Positions 7,450 to 13,858 of a DNA stretch of 15,302 nucleotides are shown in pieces. The translations under genes and the position numbers were made by a program. The DNA comes from Bacillota bacterium (GTDB lineage Bacteria > Bacillota > Bacilli > Bacillales_B > DSM-18226), in NCBI GenBank assembly GCA_030705665.1, contig JAUZQA010000026.1:1-15302 (forward strand), read 5' to 3'. Within the stretch, counting starts at the first letter, position 1. Each line of letters opens with the position of its first letter. The notes below the pieces were generated by a model, which saw only the letters and a program-made list of their open reading frames with translations, did not search any database and was not told the DNA's origin.

Positions 7450-8331
7450 TTGACGATCCAATGGTTTCCGGGTCATATGGCAAAGGCGCGGAGAGAGGTC
7501 ACGGAAAAATTAAAACTTATTGATATTATTTTTGAATTGGTGGACGCAAGAATTCCCTATTCTTCCAGAAACCCAATGATTGATGAAATTATCCAGCATA
7601 AACCAAGACTTGTTTTATTAAATAAAGCGGACATGGCTGATAAAGAGCGCACAAAAGAATGGATCAAGTATTTTGCGGAAAAGGACGTAAAAGCACTGGC
7701 TATTAACGCTCAAGCTGGGGAAGGACTGCGTGAAATCGTCCAAGCCTCACATCAAATCCTTAAAGAGAAGTTTGACAGATTAAAAGCAAAAGGTGTGAAG
7801 AATCCAAGAGCGATACGTGCCATGATTGTCGGCATTCCTAATGTGGGAAAATCAACACTGATTAACAGGCTTGCCAAGAGAAATATTGCCAGAACTGGAA
7901 ATACACCTGGGGTGACAAAAGCACAGCAATGGATTAAAGTAGGAAAAGAGCTGGAGCTGTTGGATACACCAGGAATTCTTTGGCCTAAATTTGAAGATCA
8001 AGATGTCGGTATGAAACTGGCAGTAACTGGGGCGATTAAAGACACCCTTTTAAATCTACAAGATCTTGCCGTCTTTTCATTACGATTCTTAGAAAAAACA
8101 TACCCTGAGAGACTAAAAGAGCGATATCAGCTTGAAAAAGTTCCAGATGATTTGGTTGAGCTTTTTGACCATATCGGCAAACTAAGGGGTTGTCTCATGA
8201 GCGGCGGGCTGATTGATTACGATAAAACTGCGGAATTAGTCGTCAGGGAAATTCGCTCTGAAAAATTTGGACCAGTTACATTTGATATTCCTGAACACGT
8301 ATCTTCATCAAATGAAGCAGAACAACAATAA
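7450..8331 (+). CDS. rbgA: Ribosome biogenesis GTPase RbgA (YlqF)
   Basis: RbgA is a circularly permuted GTPase required for a late step of 50S assembly. The 293-residue product shows the permuted order of motifs: G4 NKAD (58-61), then G1 GIPNVGKST (128-136), the G2 region around NTPGVT (151-156) and G3 DTPG (172-175). A C-terminal ANTAR-like helical domain follows. Counting from TTG 7450, the catalytic histidine falls at residue 9 ([16 protein letters not shown]), as in the characterised B. subtilis protein, which supports this non-ATG start. GAGGTGG (7438-7444) is the Shine-Dalgarno, and a GTG at 7441 inside it is rejected as start. A terminator follows the stop codon directly. Confidence 0.96.
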   Translation: MTIQWFPGHMAKARREVTEKLKLIDIIFELVDARIPYSSRNPMIDEIIQHKPRLVLLNKADMADKERTKEWIKYFAEKDVKALAINAQAGEGLREIVQASHQILKEKFDRLKAKGVKNPRAIRAMIVGIPNVGKSTLINRLAKRNIARTGNTPGVTKAQQWIKVGKELELLDTPGILWPKFEDQDVGMKLAVTGAIKDTLLNLQDLAVFSLRFLEKTYPERLKERYQLEKVPDDLVELFDHIGKLRGCLMSGGLIDYDKTAELVVREIRSEKFGPVTFDIPEHVSSSNEAEQQ

Positions 8332-8332
8332 C

Positions 8333-8363
8333 AAGCTCTCCGAATGGAGAGCTTTATTTAATT
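8333..8363 (+). terminator. Terminator after rbgA
   Basis: AAGCTCTCC (8333-8341) and GGAGAGCTT (8346-8354) pair perfectly over nine bases around GAAT, followed by TATTTAATTT. It starts two bases after the rbgA stop. No clear promoter fits in the 34 bases before rnhB, so some read-through is expected. Confidence 0.8.
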
Positions 8364-8397
8364 TATGAACAACCGATAAAAAAGTTAGGTGATTATT

Positions 8398-9174
8398 TTG
8401 GGAAAAGAAACGATTGGACAAATTGAAAAACGGTTATCTTTCATAGAGGATGAGACAGACCCCTATTTAATGGAGCTTGAGAATGATGAGCGAAAAGGCG
8501 TACGCATCCTCATTGATAAGTGGAACAAAAAGACGCAGGCCAAACGGCTTTTAAAAGAAAAGTTTGCTGAAATGTGTACGTATGAGAGGAAATACAGAGC
8601 CCAAGGCTTTCAATTCATTGCAGGGGTCGATGAAGTAGGCCGTGGGCCCTTGGCAGGACCTGTTGCCGCAGCAGCAGTCATACTTCCACAGGACTTTTAC
8701 TTAGAAGGAATTGACGATTCCAAAAAGCTTAGTGAAAAACGGCGTGAGGAATACAATGAAATCATTAGGAAAGAAGCACTCGCGATTGGCATATCGATGA
8801 TTTCGGCAAAAATTATTGATGAGATTAATATTTATGAAGCTACCAAAAAGGCAATGAAAGAAGCCATTTCTAAATTAACTCCAAAGCCGGATTTTATTTT
8901 AATTGATGCTATGAAATTGGAACTCCCCTTTGCATCTGATTCGATTATCAAAGGCGATGCCAAAAGTATCTCAATCGCTGCGGCCTCGATTGTTGCAAAA
9001 GTTACCAGGGACCAATGGATGAAGGATTTAGCAAGAACGTATCCTCAATATGGCTTTGAGCAAAATATGGGCTATGGGACGAAAGAACATATAAATGCGA
9101 TACATACATTTGGGATTACCCCATATCACCGAAAAAGCTTTGCACCGATTAAGGATATGCTGACGACGGTTTAA
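8398..9174 (+). CDS. rnhB: Ribonuclease HII
   Basis: RNase HII cuts the RNA strand of RNA:DNA hybrids and initiates removal of single ribonucleotides misincorporated in DNA. The 258 residues comprise an N-terminal extension of about 70 residues, typical of Bacillus RnhB, followed by the catalytic domain. The domain contains AGVDEVGRGPLAGP with D78 and E79, DDSKKLSEKRREEY, D171 in LIDAM, and IKGDAKSISIAAASIVAKVTRD supplying the fourth acidic residue. The conserved end GYGTKEHINAI and YHRKSFAP is present. TTG 8398 is preferred because TAGGTGA (8385-8391) is six bases away. The in-frame GTG 8389 overlaps that Shine-Dalgarno. ylqG follows after 14 bases. Confidence 0.95.
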   Translation: MGKETIGQIEKRLSFIEDETDPYLMELENDERKGVRILIDKWNKKTQAKRLLKEKFAEMCTYERKYRAQGFQFIAGVDEVGRGPLAGPVAAAAVILPQDFYLEGIDDSKKLSEKRREEYNEIIRKEALAIGISMISAKIIDEINIYEATKKAMKEAISKLTPKPDFILIDAMKLELPFASDSIIKGDAKSISIAAASIVAKVTRDQWMKDLARTYPQYGFEQNMGYGTKEHINAIHTFGITPYHRKSFAPIKDMLTTV

Positions 9175-9188
9175 AAAGGGGGCCTCAC

Positions 9189-9917
9189 ATGGATCCGTTA
9201 AGCTTTCTGAAATCGATTATTAAAATTGAACAACCTTCCCAGCTGGAACCATTGAAATTACGTGAGGGGCAAATCATTAATGGAAAAGTGATTCGCTTTC
9301 TTCCTAATGACATGGCTTTGGTTCAAATTGGCTCTCAAAAATTGATCGCAAAATTAGAAGCATCACTCGGTGCCAACCAGCAGTATTGGTTTGAAGTTCA
9401 ATCAGACCTAGGGAAGGTGCAGTTAAAACTTCTTAAGGGAAATACAAAGTTGATACAAAAAGAAGCTATAGAAGACCTGAGAAGTCCTAATAAGGGGCAG
9501 GATGGGATAATCGAACAGTTCTATTCTCAGATTCCCATCCAGTTAGAACAAGAGAAAACGGAAATTTCGATTCAATGGAATGGTAGAAAAAAAGAAAATG
9601 GAAAAATTGATCCTGACAATTGCCGAATTCTTTTTTTTGTTGAATTAAAGAACTTGGGTGAAATATTTGTCGATTTACAATTTCAAAATCGAAACGTCAA
9701 GATTGTCATGCTCAACGATACACATGATCTTGGAACGAATGTACATTCGCAAATTTCACTATTGCAGGATAATTTAAAGAAGTTAAATTATCAACTTACA
9801 TCATTGATCATTGAACCCCCGCCATCGGAAAAATCAATGAAAACCTTCATAAAAAAAATACCCGTAAGCGGAAGTGCCGATCATTATCAAGGGATGGGAG
9901 TAGATGTTCGTATATGA
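9189..9917 (+). CDS. ylqG: YlqG, protein with FliK-like C-terminal region
   Basis: The 242-residue product matches the position and general features of Bacillus YlqG, whose function I do not know. Residues about 22-83 look like a small beta-barrel (LREGQIINGKVIRF, MALVQIGSQKLIAKL, YWFEVQSDLGKVQLKLL). A linker follows. Residues about 126-210 have the pattern of the C-terminal domain of flagellar hook-length protein FliK (LKNLGEIFVDLQFQNRNVKI, then a helix ending NLKKLNYQLTSLIIEPP). The tail ends GMGVDVRI. There is no signal peptide or membrane segment, so it is probably cytoplasmic. AAAGGGG upstream supports ATG 9189. The stop codon overlaps ylqH by four bases (ATGA). I recall longer homologues in B. 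subtilis, so this may be a short form. The FliK assignment is by pattern and needs a profile search. Confidence 0.75.
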   Translation: MDPLSFLKSIIKIEQPSQLEPLKLREGQIINGKVIRFLPNDMALVQIGSQKLIAKLEASLGANQQYWFEVQSDLGKVQLKLLKGNTKLIQKEAIEDLRSPNKGQDGIIEQFYSQIPIQLEQEKTEISIQWNGRKKENGKIDPDNCRILFFVELKNLGEIFVDLQFQNRNVKIVMLNDTHDLGTNVHSQISLLQDNLKKLNYQLTSLIIEPPPSEKSMKTFIKKIPVSGSADHYQGMGVDVRI

Positions 9918-10195
9918 ATGAAGAAAGTGGTATTTCAAGGAAGAAAGCGGTTGCATTATCCTATGATCCTGATGCATTTGATGCTCCGGTTGTGACGGCA
10001 AAAGGAAGTGGTGAAATAGCAAAAAGGATGATTGAAACAGCAAATAAACATCACATTCCGATTCAGGAAGATGTGACGCTTGTAAATTTATTAGGAAAAT
10101 TAGACGTTAATGAAAAAATTCCTCAAGAATTGTATCAGGCTGTTGCAGAAGTATTTTCATTTATTTATAAACTAGATAAAAAAGCCGAAAAATAG
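9914..10195 (+). CDS. ylqH: YlqH, free-standing FlhB C-terminal domain-like protein
   Basis: The 93 residues align by eye with the cytoplasmic C-terminal domain of FlhB, the substrate-switch component of the flagellar type III export gate: KKAVALSYDPDAFDAPVVTAKG, then IAKRMIETANKHHIPIQED and IPQELYQAVAEVFSFIYKL. FlhB cuts itself in an NPTH motif just before this region. YlqH lacks NPTH and starts only about nine residues earlier, so it resembles a permanently cleaved FlhB fragment without membrane helices. It starts inside the last codons of ylqG (ATGA overlap) with only a distant GGGAG, so its translation is probably coupled to ylqG. In Bacillus the large flagellar operon lies several genes beyond topA, which fits a flagellar link, but none of that is in the window. 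Confidence 0.88.
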   Translation: MNEESGISRKKAVALSYDPDAFDAPVVTAKGSGEIAKRMIETANKHHIPIQEDVTLVNLLGKLDVNEKIPQELYQAVAEVFSFIYKLDKKAEK

Positions 10196-10311
10196 GGAAA
10201 AATAGCGGTAAAAACACCGATGAAAATGATGGTATTCTGTTGGAATTTGACGAGAAAAAAGTATGTTAATCTACTATTCTTGATATTTGAATTCATATAA
10301 AATTTTGCATA

Positions 10312-10343
10312 TTGGTAGACAAGCTATTGTCATATTATATACA
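10312..10343 (+). promoter_or_regulatory. Probable sucCD promoter with an embedded inverted repeat
   Basis: Two overlapping sigma-A readings are possible: TTGGTA (10312-10317) with TATATA (10336-10341) at 18 bases, or TAGACA (10316-10321) with TATACA (10338-10343) at 16 bases. In the spacer, GACAA (10318-10322) and TTGTC (10327-10331) form a perfect inverted repeat around GCTA, a possible operator. The 196-base ylqH-sucC gap shows no clear terminator. Confidence 0.45.
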
Positions 10344-10391
10344 ATGAAGGCGCAGTCTATAAATGAATGAGCTTTTTTAGGAGGGTGAGTA

Positions 10392-11552
10392 ATGAATATC
10401 CATGAATATCAGGGAAAAGAAATCCTTAGACAATATGGAGTTGCAGTACCGAATGGGAAGGTAGCATTTACTGTCGAAGAAGCGGTAGAAGCTGCAAAAG
10501 AACTAGGAACACAAGTATGTGTCGTAAAAGCGCAAATTCACGCAGGCGGCCGTGGAAAAGCTGGTGGGGTAAAAGTTGCCAAAAATCTGGATGAAGTGCG
10601 TACATACGCTAGCGAAATCTTAGGAAAAACATTAGTTACACATCAAACAGGTCCAGAAGGAAAAGAAGTAAAACGTTTATTGATTGAAGAAGGCTGCGAC
10701 ATTAAAAAAGAATATTATGTCGGGTTAGTATTGGACCGTTCAACCTCTCGTGTTGTTCTTATGGCTTCTGAAGAGGGCGGAACAGAAATTGAAGAAGTTG
10801 CGGCAAATACACCAGAGAAAATTTTTAAAGAGGAAATTGATCCTGTATTAGGCTTAATGCCTTATCAGGCTCGAAGAATTGCGTTTGCAATTAATATTCC
10901 TAAAGAATTAATCAATAAAGCAGTCGCATTTATGATGGGACTTTATCAGGCATACATCGAAAAAGATTGCTCCATTGCTGAAATTAACCCATTAGTGGTA
11001 ACTGGTGATGGTAATGTAATGGCTCTTGATGCCAAGTTAAACTTTGACTCCAATGCACTTTATCGTCAGAAAGTCGTTGTAGCATATCGTGATCTTGAAG
11101 AAGAAGATCCAAAAGAAATTGAAGCATCTAAATATGATTTAAGTTATATTGCCCTAGATGGAAATATCGGCTGTATGGTAAACGGTGCGGGACTTGCTAT
11201 GGCAACGATGGATATCGTTAAGCATTACGGCGGCGACCCTGCTAACTTCCTTGATGTTGGGGGCGGTGCTACTGCTGAAAAGGTAACAGAAGCATTCAAA
11301 ATTATCCTTTCTGATCCAAACGTAAAAGGTATTTTCGTTAATATCTTTGGTGGAATCATGAAGTGTGATGTTATTGCTGACGGTGTAGTTGAAGCAGCTA
11401 AACAAGTTGGACTTTCTATTCCGCTGGTTGTTCGTTTAGAAGGAACGAACGTTGACTTAGGAAAGAAAATTCTTGGTGAATCAGGACTTGATATTACTGC
11501 TGCTGAATCCATGGCAGACGGAGCACAAAAAATCGTTTCATTAGTGAAATAG
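10392..11552 (+). CDS. sucC: Succinyl-CoA synthetase (ADP-forming) subunit beta
   Basis: With SucD this converts succinyl-CoA, phosphate and NDP to succinate, CoA and NTP in the TCA cycle, the step of substrate-level phosphorylation. The 386-residue product has normal length and an N-terminal ATP-grasp fold ([17 protein letters not shown], with the glycine-rich loop [11 protein letters not shown] at 49-59 and the metal-site region EINPLVV). A C-terminal ligase domain follows ([23 protein letters not shown], then [17 protein letters not shown]). AGGAGGG (10379-10385) is seven bases before ATG 10392. It precedes sucD by 19 bases, forming a two-gene unit. Confidence 0.98.
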   Translation: MNIHEYQGKEILRQYGVAVPNGKVAFTVEEAVEAAKELGTQVCVVKAQIHAGGRGKAGGVKVAKNLDEVRTYASEILGKTLVTHQTGPEGKEVKRLLIEEGCDIKKEYYVGLVLDRSTSRVVLMASEEGGTEIEEVAANTPEKIFKEEIDPVLGLMPYQARRIAFAINIPKELINKAVAFMMGLYQAYIEKDCSIAEINPLVVTGDGNVMALDAKLNFDSNALYRQKVVVAYRDLEEEDPKEIEASKYDLSYIALDGNIGCMVNGAGLAMATMDIVKHYGGDPANFLDVGGGATAEKVTEAFKIILSDPNVKGIFVNIFGGIMKCDVIADGVVEAAKQVGLSIPLVVRLEGTNVDLGKKILGESGLDITAAESMADGAQKIVSLVK

Positions 11553-11571
11553 GATAGAAAGGGGAATTAAC

Positions 11572-12474
11572 GTGAGCGTTTTTGTTAATAAAAATACAAA
11601 AGTCATTGTCCAAGGGATTACTGGCGGAACTGCCCGCTTCCACACGAAGCAAATGCTTGAATATGGTACGCAAATTGTTGGAGGAACATCTCCTGGTAAA
11701 GCCGGTCAAGAGGTTGAGGGAGTACCTGTCTTCAATACTGTGAAAGAGGCTGTTGATGCGACTGGTGCAAATGCTTCGGTTATTTATGTTCCTGCACCAT
11801 TTGCAGCGGATTCTATTATTGAAGCTGTAGATGCAGAATTAGATCTTGTCATCTGTATTACTGAACATATTCCAGTATTGGATATGGTAAAGGTTAAGCG
11901 TTATATGGAAGGCAAGAAAACTCGTCTTGTTGGTCCGAACTGCCCTGGTGTGATCACTGCAGATGAGTGCAAAATCGGTATTATGCCTGGCTATATTCAT
12001 ACAAAAGGCCATGTTGGTGTTGTTTCCCGCTCTGGAACATTAACATATGAGGCTGTACATCAATTAACACAAGCTGGAATCGGCCAAACTACTGCAGTTG
12101 GTATCGGTGGCGACCCTGTTAACGGAACAAACTTCATCGATGTTCTAAAAGCTTTCAATGAGGATCCTGAAACTTATGCGGTTATCATGATTGGTGAAAT
12201 CGGCGGGACAGCTGAAGAAGAGGCTGCACAGTGGGTTAAAGCGAATATGACGAAACCTGTTGTCGGCTTTATTGGCGGACGTACTGCACCTCCAGGAAAA
12301 CGTATGGGCCATGCTGGTGCGATTATTTCCGGCGGTAAAGGTACTGCTGATGAAAAAATCCGTGTCATGAACGAATGCGGCATTAAAGTAGCAGATACTC
12401 CATCTGTTATGGGTGAAACATTAATCGAAGCATTAAAAGAAAAAGGTTTATTCGAAAAATGTAAAACACATTAA
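11572..12474 (+). CDS. sucD: Succinyl-CoA synthetase subunit alpha
   Basis: The alpha subunit binds CoA and carries the histidine phosphorylated during catalysis. The 300 residues show the CoA-binding Rossmann domain ([19 protein letters not shown], then [20 protein letters not shown]) and VGPNCPGVI. The catalytic loop [12 protein letters not shown] is followed by H247 in [15 protein letters not shown], which corresponds to the phosphohistidine. The start is GTG 11572, seven bases after AAAGGGG (11558-11564). The unusual start codon may help balance output relative to sucC. A terminator follows, closing the sucCD unit. Confidence 0.98.
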   Translation: MSVFVNKNTKVIVQGITGGTARFHTKQMLEYGTQIVGGTSPGKAGQEVEGVPVFNTVKEAVDATGANASVIYVPAPFAADSIIEAVDAELDLVICITEHIPVLDMVKVKRYMEGKKTRLVGPNCPGVITADECKIGIMPGYIHTKGHVGVVSRSGTLTYEAVHQLTQAGIGQTTAVGIGGDPVNGTNFIDVLKAFNEDPETYAVIMIGEIGGTAEEEAAQWVKANMTKPVVGFIGGRTAPPGKRMGHAGAIISGGKGTADEKIRVMNECGIKVADTPSVMGETLIEALKEKGLFEKCKTH

Positions 12475-12484
12475 GTGGATGATC

Positions 12485-12526
12485 AGAAATAGTCCCTCCA
12501 TTCTCGAGGGGCTATTTCTTCTGCTT
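12485..12526 (+). terminator. Terminator after sucCD
   Basis: A 13-pair stem (12486-12498 with 12506-12518, one G-T pair) around the loop CATTCTC is followed by TTCTGCTT, a modest T-run. It lies 11 bases after the sucD stop. Only about 30 bases separate it from dprA, so dprA probably depends on read-through or a promoter inside sucD. Confidence 0.8.
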
Positions 12527-12555
12527 AAATAATTTCTTAAAATGGAGGCTTTGGA

Positions 12556-13437
12556 ATGGATGAACTAAAAGAAAGGCTGATTCATTTACTTCATTATCCT
12601 GGTATCTCTTGGACTGCCGTGTATCAATTGTTAAAAAAAGATCCCCATCTATCTTCGCTCTATCAGCAAACTGTCAACGATTTTCATCAATTCTCCTCTT
12701 CACCATGCAATATCCCATTTGAAACCAATCCACAATTCTTCGAATCTACCCACAACAAAATTCGCCAATACAAGTCAAACGACATTCAAGTAATCTCTAT
12801 CTTTGATAAGGAATATCCAGAAAGCTTAAAACAAATCTACCAGCCTCCCTGGGCTATTTTTGCAAAGGGGAATCTCTCACTTTTGGGCAGGGAGCCAAAG
12901 CTTGCGGTCGTAGGGTCACGTCAAGGAACACAGTATGGAAAAAGTGCAATTCGCTTTATATTCCCTCGTTTAGTAGAAAAAGGAGTAGTGATTGTAAGCG
13001 GGCTGGCAAAAGGAATTGATACGTTTGCACATGAATCTGCCTTACAGCTAAATGGAAGTACCATTGCTGTCATTGCAGGTGGCTTGAATAATATTTATCC
13101 AAAGGAGAATACTGGTTTGGCATTAGAAATGATGAAAACTCAACTTGTTCTTTCAGAGTATCCACCAGATACAATACCTGAAAAATGGCACTTTCCTGCT
13201 CGGAATCGAATCATTAGCGGCCTCTCGTTTGGTACATTATTAATTGAAGCCAATATAAAAAGCGGTTCATTAATTACAGCAAACTACGCTGTTAACGAAG
13301 GCCGAGAAGTATTCGCTTTGCCAGGGAGCATTTTTAATCCGCTTTCTAGCGGCACAAATCATATTATTCAACAGGGAGCGAAACTTATTACCTCCGCCGA
13401 GGGGGTATTAGAAGAAATGAAACATTTATTATCCTAA
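12556..13437 (+). CDS. dprA: DNA processing protein DprA (Smf)
   Basis: DprA binds single-stranded DNA taken up during transformation and loads RecA onto it. The gene is kept in many bacteria not known to be competent. The 293 residues (297 in B. subtilis, from memory) show an N-terminal helical, less conserved part and then the Rossmann-like DprA core: LAVVGSRQGTQYG (117-127), SGLAKGIDTFAH (148-159), VIAGGLNNIYPKEN (172-185), FPARNRIISGLS (213-224) and SGTNHIIQQGA (265-275). TGGAGG (12543-12548) supports ATG 12556. No C-terminal winged-helix extension is present beyond about residue 290, as in Bacillus. Its place between sucD and topA is the ordinary Bacillus order. Confidence 0.97.
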   Translation: MDELKERLIHLLHYPGISWTAVYQLLKKDPHLSSLYQQTVNDFHQFSSSPCNIPFETNPQFFESTHNKIRQYKSNDIQVISIFDKEYPESLKQIYQPPWAIFAKGNLSLLGREPKLAVVGSRQGTQYGKSAIRFIFPRLVEKGVVIVSGLAKGIDTFAHESALQLNGSTIAVIAGGLNNIYPKENTGLALEMMKTQLVLSEYPPDTIPEKWHFPARNRIISGLSFGTLLIEANIKSGSLITANYAVNEGREVFALPGSIFNPLSSGTNHIIQQGAKLITSAEGVLEEMKHLLS

Positions 13438-13512
13438 AATCTGTCTATTTTCCGATTTTTTTTCAGAAATTTTTTTGGCTTTTAGAAAAAAAGGTTGAAA
13501 TTCTTGGAGATA

Positions 13513-13546
13513 TGGTATAAATTTTGCAACAGATGTTGGTATAAAT
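13513..13546 (+). repeat. Direct repeat TGGTATAAAT, two copies
   Basis: TGGTATAAAT occurs at 13513-13522 and again at 13537-13546, 24 bases apart start to start. Each copy reads as an extended -10 (TGn-TATAAA). The first has TTGAAA (13495-13500) only 15 bases upstream; the second has no -35 at a usable distance. They may be tandem weak promoters or binding sites on one face of the helix. Confidence 0.5.
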
Positions 13547-13600
13547 GTTCCTTGCTCATTTTGAAAATTATGGAAGTGAAAGCGGTTTTATAGCTAACAA

Positions 13601-13629
13601 TTGACAAGCCAGTTGAATTATTGAATAAT
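13601..13629 (+). promoter_or_regulatory. topA: Sigma-A promoter for topA
   Basis: TTGACA (13601-13606, perfect) is followed after 17 bases by AATAAT (13624-13629, five of six). The -10 is the right arm of a perfect odd palindrome ATTATT-G-AATAAT (13617-13629). Transcription would begin near 13636, well ahead of topA. Confidence 0.65.
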
Positions 13630-13733
13630 AATGGATATTTTATTCTTTAAAAAAGTATAATTTTGTTAATGAATGATTTATCGAATTGAAAATAAATTTG
13701 AATAAATTGGGGAATAGACATTTGTGTAAAGTA

Positions 13734-13774
13734 TTTTCTTCAGTACAAGTTACTTGAATAAGTATTAAAGAAAA
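13734..13774 (+). repeat. Nested inverted repeats in the topA leader
   Basis: TTTTCTT (13734-13740) can pair with AAGAAAA (13768-13774). Inside lie CAAGT-T-ACTTG (13746-13756) and, overlapping it, TACTT-GAAT-AAGTA (13751-13764), so two mutually exclusive inner hairpins are possible. The structure sits about 85 bases before the topA start. Function is unknown. Confidence 0.4.
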
Positions 13775-13858
13775 CACTCAAAAAGGTATGCATCTTCGAT
13801 TGGTTTAAGAATGCCATAGCTTACATATTTCTTCTATCCCTCTAAGGAGGATGATTGG

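Larger units (their letters stand above)
13438..13858 (+). other. AT-rich gene-free region between dprA and topA
   Basis: These 421 bases hold no credible coding sequence on either strand. Contents in order are: runs of T and A able to form an A/T-only hairpin (13470-13492, not a convincing terminator), two copies of TGGTATAAAT (13513-13522 and 13537-13546), and a cre-like site (13577-13590). A good sigma-A promoter with a palindromic -10 (13601-13629) follows, then overlapping small inverted repeats (13734-13774) and the topA Shine-Dalgarno. A transcript from the promoter would carry a leader of roughly 220 bases. Confidence 0.8.

Noticed and set aside
10206..10219. CGGT-AAAAAC-ACCG after ylqH as a terminator
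   Set aside because: Only four pairs and no following T-run, so it cannot be supported as a terminator.
13470..13492. T7/A7 stem after dprA as a terminator
   Set aside because: The stem is entirely A-T with no GC pairs and no T-run after it. Such pairings are expected in this AT-rich stretch.
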